A stretch of 5,411 nucleotides of DNA from Flavobacterium sp. (lineage in GTDB: Bacteria; Bacteroidota; Bacteroidia; Flavobacteriales; Flavobacteriaceae): assembly GCF_003525665.1 (NCBI RefSeq), contig NZ_DQDX01000034.1, positions 603 to 6,013 on the forward strand, written 5' to 3'. The notes beneath the pieces are model-generated. The model ran no database searches, was not told the origin of the DNA, and saw only the letters and a list, made by a program, of their open reading frames with translations. Below, one piece after another: positions 1-5,411 of this stretch. Made by a program: the position numbers and the translations under genes. Each line of letters opens with the position of its first letter. Position 1 is the stretch's first letter.

Positions 1-3
1 TTT

Positions 4-122
4 CAGGTTTCAGATGGCAGATTGCAGATTTCAGTTGTCTGTTCTCAGATGTCAGTTCTCAGTTGTCTGTTGTCTGTTATCAGTTCTCAGTTGTCTGTTC
101 TCAGATGTCTGTTCTCAGTTGT
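4..122. repeat. Tandem array of 17 in-phase 7-base units
   Basis: From position 4 to 122 the sequence divides without any insertion or deletion into 17 consecutive heptamers of the form C-W-G-N-T-N-N (W is A or T). Positions 1, 3 and 5 of the unit (C, G, T) are the same in all 17 copies. Position 2 is A in 12 copies and T in 5, and position 7 is T in 15. Frequent units are CAGTTGT, CAGTTCT, CTGTTCT and CAGATGT. A higher-order pattern lies on top: an exact 23-base match between 31-53 and 87-109 (offset 56, eight units) and an exact 19-base match between 53-71 and 81-99 (offset 28, four units). The array probably continues leftward beyond the window, since bases 1-3 fit the end of another unit. 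A 7-base period does not keep a reading frame, so it is not a coding repeat. Function unknown. Confidence 0.93.
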
Positions 123-154
123 TTGAAAACTATTTTTTTGAAGAGCATTCCTTT

Positions 155-186
155 TAAACTTATAAACTTCTAAACTCATAAACTTT
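155..186. repeat. Four tandem 8-base units (TAAACTNN) before the first gene
   Basis: TAAACT starts at 155, 163, 171 and 179, giving four perfect-period octamers with the last two bases varying (TA, TC, CA, TT). The array ends eight bases before the ATG at 195, and the gap is almost pure A. It lies in the probable 5' untranslated or promoter region of the first gene. It may simply be an AT-rich leader that has slipped and duplicated, or it may affect translation initiation, which in Bacteroidota relies on A-rich unstructured leaders. No convincing -33/-7 promoter pair was found between 123 and 194. Confidence 0.8.
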
Positions 187-194
187 TAAAAAAA

Positions 195-1046
195 ATGAAT
201 CATATAAAAATCGCAGGCGTTCCAGAACATTTCAATTTGCCTTGGCATTTGAGTATTGATAATGGCGAGTTTGAAGCCGTTGGAATCGACTTGCAATGGA
301 CTGATGTTCCTGAAGGAACTGGAAAAATGTGTCAGATGCTTCGTGATGGTGAGACCGATATTGCCGTGATTTTGTCGGAAGGAATTGTGAAAGATATTGT
401 GGGTGGCAATGCAAGTAAGATTGTGCAGGTTTATGTTGAAAGTCCGCTAGTTTGGGGAATTCACGTGGATGCCAAATCTAAGTATCAAACGCTTTCTGAT
501 TTAGAAAATGGTAAAGTTGCTATTTCTCGTTTGGGTTCGGGTTCGCAATTGATGGCTTACGTGAATGCTAATAATCAAGGTTGGAATACCGATACTTTGA
601 AATTCGAAATTGTGAATACCATCGATGGCGCGGTAGAAAGTTTGGCAAAAGGTGCATCTGATTATTTCATGTGGGAAAAATTCATGACCAAACCACTAGT
701 TGACAAAGGCATCTTTAGAAAAGTAGCCGATTGCCCTACGCCTTGGCCTTGTTTTGTGATTGCCGTTCGTGATGAGGTCTTGAAAAAACATCCCAATACT
801 ATTGCTCAAATTCTTGAAATCATTAACATAAAAACCCAAAGTTTTAAAGAAATTGAAGGTATTGACGCTGCTTTAGCAGAAAAATACCATCAAAAGATAG
901 AAGATATTAGAGAATGGCTGTCTATAACCGAATGGTCGCAAAGTGCATTATCTAAAGAAATGTTAAACAAAATTCAAAATCAACTCTTTGACCTTAAAAT
1001 TATTGATAAAAAAGGTACATTTGCTAAAATTGTAAAAGCCCTTTAG
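195..1046 (+). CDS. Cytoplasmic type 2 periplasmic-binding-protein-fold protein (Ca3427/SsuA/NMT1-like)
   Basis: This 283-residue protein resembles the substrate-binding components of ABC transporters for sulfonates, taurine or thiamine precursors. It begins directly with a beta strand (IKIAGVPEHF, residues 4-13) and has no signal peptide, lipobox or membrane segment, so it should stay in the cytoplasm. Visible landmarks are VPEHFNLPWH (9-18), GTGK (41-44), DIAVILSEG (55-63, the usual strand and loop after the first lobe's recognition helix), YVESPLVWGIH (80-90, crossover to lobe two), SRLGSGSQLMA (111-121, a probable ligand-contacting loop), FMWEKFMTKPLVD (158-170) and PWPCF (183-187, return to lobe one). 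VPEHF and YVESPL.W resemble, from memory, the uncharacterised Ca3427-like group first seen in Candida, which also lacks a secretion signal; that assignment is tentative. No permease or ATPase gene lies next to it. The ATG at 195 has an A-rich leader and matches the expected fold start. The next gene begins 20 bases after its stop codon, suggesting co-transcription. Ligand unknown. Confidence 0.85.
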   Translation: MNHIKIAGVPEHFNLPWHLSIDNGEFEAVGIDLQWTDVPEGTGKMCQMLRDGETDIAVILSEGIVKDIVGGNASKIVQVYVESPLVWGIHVDAKSKYQTLSDLENGKVAISRLGSGSQLMAYVNANNQGWNTDTLKFEIVNTIDGAVESLAKGASDYFMWEKFMTKPLVDKGIFRKVADCPTPWPCFVIAVRDEVLKKHPNTIAQILEIINIKTQSFKEIEGIDAALAEKYHQKIEDIREWLSITEWSQSALSKEMLNKIQNQLFDLKIIDKKGTFAKIVKAL

Positions 1047-1066
1047 CTTCGCGGTTTTGTAACTGT

Positions 1067-2002
1067 ATGATACAAAAAGTAAAATTAACTTACGACCAAA
1101 TAATGTCCAAATTCCAGGTGAACAAGCCTTGGGACACGATTATTATTTTTGTACTAAATATTTTACTTACCATTCCTATTTTTCTTATTGTACATCAAAA
1201 TACCATTGATGCCAATTGGTTTTGGCACATTGATAGAGTACTAATTTTCATCTTGATAATCGTAGTTATTCAGCTCATTTTAAGAGCGATGCGCAAGATT
1301 ATATTAATTTCCATTTTCCTTTATTTAGTGTCTTTATTCGTTGGAACCGTTTTTGGTGGTTACGGCTTTAAAAGCGTTTTTGAAGACTACCAATACATGT
1401 TGTATTTCATGTCAGACAATCCGAATCCGCAAGATATTATCATTTCCAAAATGCTTCCTTTTCCCAATAAATCCAAGGTTTTGGATGCCATCGAATATGA
1501 TAATCCAAAGGTTCGAAGCTTTGCTTTGATGGCAACGACCAAGCACTTTAGAAAAAGTAAAGACGATTTTAGAGACTATGCAACCATCATTCAATGTTTC
1601 GCCGTTTTCAAAGAAATCAACAGCCGTTGGAATTATGTGAGCGATCCCAAAAACAAAGATTACATTGCCACAGCATCCGAATCGTTAGCTTATTTGTCTG
1701 GTGATTGCGACGATCATTCTATTTTAATGGCAGCTTGCGTTAGAGCTATTGGTGGAACGCCACGTTTAATTCACACCGATGGTCATATTTATCCAGAGAT
1801 TCTTATTGGCACAAAGAAAGATTTTGAAGCCGTAAACTACCTCATTAAGCAAGTACTTTTCGTCAATGAAAGTAAAGATAAAGTCGTAAATTATCATATA
1901 GACGAACGCGGACAAATATGGCTAAACCTAGATTACACTGCACATTATCCTGGCGGACCATTTCTAAGTGAAGAGATTTTGGGAGCGCTGACTTTGAATT
2001 AG
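1067..2002 (+). CDS. Membrane-anchored transglutaminase-like (papain-fold) protein
   Basis: This 311-residue protein has three N-terminal hydrophobic segments, at about residues 23-42, 57-73 and 78-96, followed by a soluble C-terminal domain. The soluble part carries a transglutaminase-like core: GDCDDHS (212-218) with the probable catalytic Cys214, GHIYPEI (239-245) with His240, and IWLNLDYT (284-291) with Asp289, giving a complete Cys-His-Asp triad in the right order. Lysines before the first segment and the basic RAMRK loop between the second and third suggest the N terminus is inside and the enzyme domain is in the periplasm; this is inferred from the positive-inside rule. Bacterial members of this superfamily are mostly thiol proteases, peptidases or amidases rather than cross-linkers, and the substrate here cannot be read from sequence. 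It follows the binding-protein-like gene by 20 bases on the same strand, so the two are probably one operon. No terminator hairpin is visible after its stop codon. Confidence 0.85.
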   Translation: MIQKVKLTYDQIMSKFQVNKPWDTIIIFVLNILLTIPIFLIVHQNTIDANWFWHIDRVLIFILIIVVIQLILRAMRKIILISIFLYLVSLFVGTVFGGYGFKSVFEDYQYMLYFMSDNPNPQDIIISKMLPFPNKSKVLDAIEYDNPKVRSFALMATTKHFRKSKDDFRDYATIIQCFAVFKEINSRWNYVSDPKNKDYIATASESLAYLSGDCDDHSILMAACVRAIGGTPRLIHTDGHIYPEILIGTKKDFEAVNYLIKQVLFVNESKDKVVNYHIDERGQIWLNLDYTAHYPGGPFLSEEILGALTLN

Positions 2003-2029
2003 CATTTTTTCATTAATTTTTTTTAATTT

Positions 2030-2037
2030 TATCTTTG
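2030..2037 (+). promoter_or_regulatory. Probable -7 promoter element for the lipoprotein gene
   Basis: TATCTTTG matches the Bacteroidota -7 consensus TAnnTTTG exactly and lies 73 bases before the ATG at 2111. No good TTTG -33 box sits at the usual spacing: the only TTTG upstream (1993-1996) is too far away. The call therefore rests on one element and its position. The leader that would follow is very A-rich (2038-2110), which is typical of this phylum. Confidence 0.45.
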
Positions 2038-2110
2038 TTTAAATGCAAAAAAAAAAGAAATATTTAAAAAAAATAGATAAATTGCACCAAACTTAAAAAC
2101 AATTTAATTT

Positions 2111-2530
2111 ATGAAAAAATTATTTGCTTTAGCATTTGTTGCATTGTCTTTAATGACATCTTGCTCGTCTGACGAATCTGTTTCTGTAACAGAAGAAAAA
2201 TTAGTAAAAAAATGGTACTACAAAAGTTTCCAAGCAAATGGTCAAACTGATGCTTACGGACATCAAGCTTGTAGCAAAGACTACATTCAATTTTTAGCTG
2301 ATGGAACATACATTGAACATTATATTAATACTTGTAGTCCATTAGATACTGAAACTTTAACTGGAAGTTGGGTTTTAGAAGGTAATACAGTTGCAGTTTC
2401 AATTGATGGAGATAACTTCAGCGGAAAAGTCACAAAAATTAGCGCAACCGAATTACAAATCACTCAAAATGGTGATTACGATGAAGATGGCGATGATGAA
2501 AAAATTAAAGCTAATTTCACAAATAACTAA
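2111..2530 (+). CDS. Small lipocalin-like lipoprotein, probably surface exposed
   Basis: The 139-residue product starts with a lipoprotein signal peptide: two lysines, a hydrophobic stretch (residues 4-15), then the lipobox MTSC with the modified cysteine at residue 18. The residues after it, SSDES, resemble the Ser plus acidic lipoprotein export signal described in Flavobacterium and Bacteroides, so outer-leaflet display is plausible. The mature part has the pattern of the lipocalin-like family common in Bacteroidota (Pfam lipocalin_4 type): a first strand around LVKKWYYKSF (31-40), CSKDYIQFLADGTY (54-67), a second cysteine at 75, GSWVLEGNTVAVSI (85-98) and TELQIT (113-118). Cys54 and Cys75 probably form a disulfide. 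Near the C terminus the acidic run DYDEDGDDE (122-130) looks like the first half of an EF-hand-type calcium loop. Promoter-like and terminator sequences on either side suggest a single-gene transcript. Biological role unknown. Confidence 0.87.
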   Translation: MKKLFALAFVALSLMTSCSSDESVSVTEEKLVKKWYYKSFQANGQTDAYGHQACSKDYIQFLADGTYIEHYINTCSPLDTETLTGSWVLEGNTVAVSIDGDNFSGKVTKISATELQITQNGDYDEDGDDEKIKANFTNN

Positions 2531-2538
2531 ATAATTAT

Positions 2539-2568
2539 AAAGCGTTTCAATTTGAAACGCTTTTTTTT
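2539..2568 (+). terminator. Rho-independent terminator of the lipoprotein gene
   Basis: A 10-base-pair perfect stem (2539-2548 with 2554-2563, core AGCGTTTC/GAAACGCT) closes a 5-base AATTT loop and runs into eight consecutive T residues (2561-2568). It starts eight bases after the lipoprotein stop codon. The T run is on the plus-strand side only, so it should work mainly for plus-strand transcripts. Confidence 0.93.
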
Positions 2569-2634
2569 AGCAATCAATTACCATTTTATCGTGAGTATTC
2601 TAATATTCTTAAGTTAAAACAATTAGGAGCGAAT

Positions 2635-2650
2635 TCCCGAAGCTTCGGGA
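2635..2650. repeat. Perfect 16-base palindrome TCCCGAAGCTTCGGGA
   Basis: The sequence equals its own reverse complement over 16 bases and includes a GCTT/AAGC centre. It could form a short cruciform or, in RNA, a hairpin. It marks one end of the probable intergenic repeat; the partner palindrome is at 2726-2741. No T run follows on either strand, so it is not a standard terminator. Confidence 0.85.
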
Positions 2651-2725
2651 TTGGTCTTTATTTGTAATCCATGTTCCTGCTGCCTTTCCATTTCGTCTCA
2701 AAAGACAAGATTCCCTTGCAATCAG

Positions 2726-2741
2726 TCCCGAAACTTCGGGA
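2726..2741. repeat. Second CCCGAA palindrome, downstream of ung
   Basis: TCCCGAA (2726-2732) and TTCGGGA (2735-2741) are perfect inverted arms around an AC centre. The sequence differs from the 2635-2650 palindrome by one central base. It lies 26 bases past the ung stop codon on the minus strand, where it would form a hairpin in the ung mRNA 3' end, but no T run follows. It could stabilise the transcript end or be just part of the repeat. Confidence 0.8.
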
Positions 2742-2767
2742 TAGTTAGCCATTCATTTGAACTTCTC

Positions 2768-3430
2768 TTACCAATTAATAACACTTTCATCTTTAGAACT
2801 CAAATACTCGTTAGTCAATTTAAAATGATTGTTTCCAAACCACTTTTTATGCGAATGCGCAAACGACGGATGTCCGCATTCTAAAACCAAATGTTTTTCA
2901 GTATCAATTTGGCTTCCTTTTTTGTGAGCAAAACTTCCCCAAAGTAAAAAAACTACATGTTCTTTTTCATCAGAAATGGTTTTAATTACAGCATCTGTGA
3001 AAACATTCCATTTTAAATGTTTATGACTGTTGGCTACATCTTTTCTTACTGTTAATCCAGCATTTAAAAGTAAAATTCCTTGACTTGCCCATCGTTCTAA
3101 ATTTCCTGAAGTTGGAGTAAAAATCGTATCAAATTCCAAATTAATCTCAGCAAATATATTGCGTAACGAAGGTGGAATTTTAATGCCATCGTTTACAGAA
3201 AAACACAATCCATTGGCTTCACCATCACCATGATACGGATCTTGACCAATAATTACGACTTTTAAATCATCAAACGAACATTTTTCGAAAGCATTAAAAA
3301 TCAAATCCTTTGGAGGAAAACAAGTAAAATTCTGGTATTCCTCATCCACTTGTTGCATCAGTTCAATGAAATAGGGTTTTTGAAATTCGGCTGATAAATG
3401 ATTTTGCCACGAAAGGTCGTTTATAAACAT
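2768..3430 (-). CDS. ung: Uracil-DNA glycosylase, family 1
   Basis: This enzyme removes uracil from DNA, starting base excision repair after cytosine deamination or dUMP incorporation. With the ATG at 3430 it is 220 residues, the normal family length. An in-frame TTG at 3448 would add six residues but overlaps the likely -7 promoter element, so I prefer the ATG. Numbering from the TTG (subtract 6 for the ATG form): motif A GQDPYH (68-73) with the catalytic Asp70 and Tyr72, the uracil-stacking Phe83 in LCFSV, PPSL (92-95), the uracil-recognising Asn129 in LLLNAGLTV, LLWGSFAHKKG (168-178), and His193 of motif B. Motif B reads His-Pro-Ser-Phe-Ala-His rather than the classical His-Pro-Ser-Pro-Leu-Ser, so Ala197 occupies the position of the DNA-inserting leucine (Leu191 in E. 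coli). WFGNNHF (203-209) and the C-terminal Trp fit the family. It is divergent from mutS2. Flavobacterium johnsoniae is recorded with two ung genes, so this could be one of two paralogues. Confidence 0.95.
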   Translation of the reverse strand: MFINDLSWQNHLSAEFQKPYFIELMQQVDEEYQNFTCFPPKDLIFNAFEKCSFDDLKVVIIGQDPYHGDGEANGLCFSVNDGIKIPPSLRNIFAEINLEFDTIFTPTSGNLERWASQGILLLNAGLTVRKDVANSHKHLKWNVFTDAVIKTISDEKEHVVFLLWGSFAHKKGSQIDTEKHLVLECGHPSFAHSHKKWFGNNHFKLTNEYLSSKDESVINW

Positions 3431-3445
3431 ATCATAATTTTTTAT

Positions 3446-3453
3446 CAAAAATA
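3446..3453 (-). promoter_or_regulatory. Probable -7 promoter element for ung
   Basis: On the minus strand this reads TATTTTTG, an exact match to the Bacteroidota -7 consensus TAnnTTTG. It ends 15 bases before the ATG at 3430, so the transcript leader would be only several bases long. No clear TTG -33 box lies at the normal distance. The element covers the alternative TTG start codon of ung. Confidence 0.45.
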
Positions 3454-3463
3454 TAAAAATCTA

Positions 3464-3495
3464 TTGCAATATGGATTACATCCTTCGTAACTTTG
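3464..3495 (+). promoter_or_regulatory. Probable promoter of mutS2 (-33 TTG, -7 TAACTTTG)
   Basis: TTG at 3464-3466 is followed after 21 bases by TAACTTTG at 3488-3495, matching the Bacteroidota TTG/TAnnTTTG promoter pattern within its usual spacing range. The -7 element ends 18 bases before the mutS2 ATG at 3514, implying a short leader. It lies in the 83-base region shared with the divergent ung gene. Confidence 0.55.
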
Positions 3496-3513
3496 AAATT
3501 CTAAACTCAACTA

Positions 3514-5411
3514 ATGATTTCTATTACAGATAAAACCCTTCAAGACTTAGAATTTAACACCATTTTGGAAACCATTTCGGCACTTTGTAATACCGAAATT
3601 GGTAAAGAAAAAGCATTACAAATTACGCCGTTTAGCAATAAAGAATTGTTAATGAATTCGCTATTGCAAACCTCCGAATATGTTTCGTCGTACACCAATA
3701 ATAACGCTATTCCAAACCACGGATTCGAAAACATTTCTACCGATTTAAAAATGTTGGGAATTGAAGACAGTTTTCTAGAAGTTCCCACCTTTAGAAAAAT
3801 TGCCACACTATCAGAAACTGTGAATGTTTTATTGCTTTTCTTAAAGAAATTCAATGATTATTATCCTAAATTAAACGAACGCGCTGTTCAAGTAGAATAT
3901 ACCAAATACATTATACAAAAAATTGATGAAGTTGTTGATAAATATGGCGTGATTAAAGACAATGCTTCACCCGATTTAATTAATATTCGTCGCGATATGA
4001 GTGTGGTTCGTGGTAAAGTCAACCAGAGTTTTGGTACTGCTTTAAGTCAGTACAACGGTTTGGGTTATTTGGATGACATCAAAGAAAGTTTTGTAGAAAA
4101 CCGACGCGTTTTGGCAGTTTTAGCCATGTATCGCCGTAAAGTAAAAGGTTCTATTTTGGGAAGTTCCAAAACTGGAAGTATTGCTTACATTGAACCCGAA
4201 GCTACGCTGAAATATTCGAGAGAATTGAGCAATTTAGAATACGAAGAACGCGAAGAAATCACACGAATTTTAAAGAAATTATCCAATGATATTCGTCCGT
4301 TTTTAGATTTATTAAAACAGTACCAAGATTTTTTAAGTGATATTGATGTAATTGCTGCAAAGGCAAAATACGCCAATAAAATCAATGGTTTATTACCAAC
4401 AATTATCGAAGAAAAAAGGTTGTTTTTTAGAGATGCCTTCCATCCTATTCTGTTTTTGAATAATAAAAATAAAGGCGAAAAAACGTATCCACAAACTATT
4501 GAATTAAGCGACGAAAATAGAATTATTGTAATTTCTGGACCTAATGCTGGAGGAAAAACAATCTCGTTAAAGACCGTTGGATTATTGCAATTGATGTTAC
4601 AAAGTGGGATGTTGATTCCGGTTCACGAACGCAGCGAAACGTTTTTATTTGATAGAATTCTCACCGATATTGGAGACAATCAATCTATTGAAAATCATTT
4701 AAGTACTTACAGTTACCGATTAAAAAACATGAACTACTTTTTGAAAAAATGCAATTCAAAAACGTTGTTCTTAATTGACGAATTTGGAACAGGTTCTGAT
4801 CCTGAACTTGGTGGTGCTTTGGCAGAAACTTTCCTAGAAGAATTTTATCATAGAGAAGCCTTCGGAATTATTACAACGCATTATTCGAATTTGAAAATAC
4901 TAGCAAACGAATTACCATTTGCATCCAATGCCAATATGTTGTTTGACGAAAAATCGTTAGAACCCATGTACAAATTGATTTTAGGTCAAGCTGGAAGTTC
5001 GTTCACCTTTGAAGTAGCACAGAAAAACGGAATACCTTACGGATTAATCAATCGTGCGAAAAAGAAAATTGAAGGTGGCAAAGTTCGATTTGACAAAACA
5101 ATTGCTACACTTCAAAAAGAGCGTTCGAAGATGGAAAAAACGTCTTTAAATTTGAAAGAAGAAGAAACAAAAGCACGTGAGGAAAGCAAGAAAATGGAAA
5201 TCACGAACGCTAAAATTAAAGAGAAATTAGAGCGTTATCAAGAATTATATGATGCCAATCAGCGATTGATTTATATTGGACAAAAGCTTGATGATTTATC
5301 AGAATCCTATTTCAACAATAAAAATAAAAAAGTACTTCTTGGTGAACTGCTCAAGATTGTAGAAATTGAAAACAGCAAGCGCAGAAAATTATCGGTTAAA
5401 GAAAAAGCGGA
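3514..5411 (+). CDS. mutS2: MutS2-family ATPase/endonuclease, cut by the window end
   Basis: An open frame runs from the ATG at 3514 (MISITDKTLQDLEFNTILE) to the last base, giving 632 complete codons without a stop. The N-terminal part (about 1-310) matches the core and lever region shared by MutS proteins; there is no N-terminal mismatch-recognition domain, which separates MutS2 from MutS. The ATPase domain holds Walker A GPNAGGKT (342-349), the composite-site signature loop NHLSTYSYRLKNM (394-406), Walker B LFLIDE (418-423), the D-loop GTGSDP (425-430) and the switch histidine in ITTHYS (His456). Residues about 515-600 are rich in Lys and Glu and look like a coiled coil. The KOW-like and Smr nuclease regions usual at the C terminus would lie beyond the window, roughly another 90 or more residues. 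MutS2 is known to act on collided ribosomes in Bacillus and to suppress recombination in Helicobacter; which applies here is not visible. Divergent from ung. Confidence 0.96.
   Translation, partial: MISITDKTLQDLEFNTILETISALCNTEIGKEKALQITPFSNKELLMNSLLQTSEYVSSYTNNNAIPNHGFENISTDLKMLGIEDSFLEVPTFRKIATLSETVNVLLLFLKKFNDYYPKLNERAVQVEYTKYIIQKIDEVVDKYGVIKDNASPDLINIRRDMSVVRGKVNQSFGTALSQYNGLGYLDDIKESFVENRRVLAVLAMYRRKVKGSILGSSKTGSIAYIEPEATLKYSRELSNLEYEEREEITRILKKLSNDIRPFLDLLKQYQDFLSDIDVIAAKAKYANKINGLLPTIIEEKRLFFRDAFHPILFLNNKNKGEKTYPQTIELSDENRIIVISGPNAGGKTISLKTVGLLQLMLQSGMLIPVHERSETFLFDRILTDIGDNQSIENHLSTYSYRLKNMNYFLKKCNSKTLFLIDEFGTGSDPELGGALAETFLEEFYHREAFGIITTHYSNLKILANELPFASNANMLFDEKSLEPMYKLILGQAGSSFTFEVAQKNGIPYGLINRAKKKIEGGKVRFDKTIATLQKERSKMEKTSLNLKEEETKAREESKKMEITNAKIKEKLERYQELYDANQRLIYIGQKLDDLSESYFNNKNKKVLLGELLKIVEIENSKRRKLSVKEKA

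Larger units (their letters stand above)
2621..2749 (-). repeat. Probable dispersed intergenic repeat bounded by CCCGAA..TTCGGG palindromes
   Basis: This stretch has two related palindromes about 75 bases apart (2635-2650 and 2726-2741), in otherwise non-coding sequence between the terminator and the end of ung. Read on the minus strand it runs from GGCTAACTATCCCGAAG through GACTGATTGCAAGGGAATC and ends GGGAATTCGCTCCTAATTG. From memory this resembles intergenic repeats scattered through Flavobacterium genomes, which often start near CTGATTG and end near GCTCCTAA. That likeness is recollection and inference. There is no open reading frame with a plausible product; the plus-strand frame at 2651-2884 runs into ung and is spurious. 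The stretch 2569-2620 between the terminator and this element is AT-rich and holds nothing recognisable. Confidence 0.55.

Noticed and set aside
4..122. CRISPR array
   Set aside because: The units are contiguous 7-base repeats with no spacers of constant length and no cas genes nearby.
131..140. TATTTTTTTG as a -7 promoter element for the first gene
   Set aside because: It has two bases too many between TA and TTTG compared with TAnnTTTG, and no -33 box is at a proper distance.
2043..2096. Seventeen-codon lysine-rich open frame (MQKKKKYLKKIDKLHQT) in the leader of the lipoprotein gene
   Set aside because: It arises from a poly-A leader, has no supporting start context and no terminator/antiterminator structure, so a leader peptide cannot be supported.
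2635..2741. Insertion sequence bounded by the two palindromes
   Set aside because: The roughly 75 bases between them encode nothing, each end is a palindrome by itself, and no target-site duplication is visible.
2651..2884. Plus-strand open frame of 77 codons
   Set aside because: It overlaps the 3' end of ung on the opposite strand and the intergenic repeat; the translated sequence is cysteine-rich low-quality text with no family resemblance.
3540..4385. Minus-strand open frames inside mutS2
   Set aside because: They are antisense shadows of a gene with clear family motifs and carry no recognisable domain.

Overview
The window looks like chromosomal DNA from a Bacteroidota bacterium, most likely Flavobacterium or a close relative. 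Signs are the AT-rich base composition, A-rich stretches instead of clear Shine-Dalgarno sites before start codons, matches to the Bacteroidota -7 promoter element (TAnnTTTG), a lipoprotein with a flavobacterial-style acidic stretch after the lipobox cysteine, and protein sequences that read as flavobacterial. This is judgement from sequence reading, not a database search.

Layout. Positions 1-194 are non-coding and hold two adjacent tandem repeats: 17 in-phase copies of a 7-base unit (4-122), then four copies of an 8-base unit (155-186) ending just before the first gene. A co-directional pair follows: a signal-peptide-less type 2 periplasmic-binding-protein-fold protein (195-1046) and, 20 bases later, a membrane-anchored transglutaminase-like protein (1067-2002). 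Next comes a small lipocalin-like lipoprotein (2111-2530) with its own probable promoter and a strong intrinsic terminator (2539-2568). The space up to 2767 contains a probable dispersed intergenic repeat bounded by two CCCGAA..TTCGGG palindromes. The right part is a divergent pair: ung (uracil-DNA glycosylase, minus strand, 2768-3430) and mutS2 (plus strand, from 3514, cut by the window end), which share an 83-base intergenic region with promoter-like elements on both strands.

How the genes work together. ung and mutS2 both belong to nucleic-acid maintenance or quality control, but nothing here shows a direct link. The first two genes are probably co-transcribed, though no shared function is evident. 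The lipoprotein appears to be a single-gene unit.

I do not see a new defence system, mobile element or CRISPR array. The observations most worth following are the perfectly phased heptamer array, the altered motif B of the uracil-DNA glycosylase (His-Pro-Ser-Phe-Ala-His instead of the usual His-Pro-Ser-Pro-Leu-Ser), and the palindrome-bounded repeat downstream of ung.
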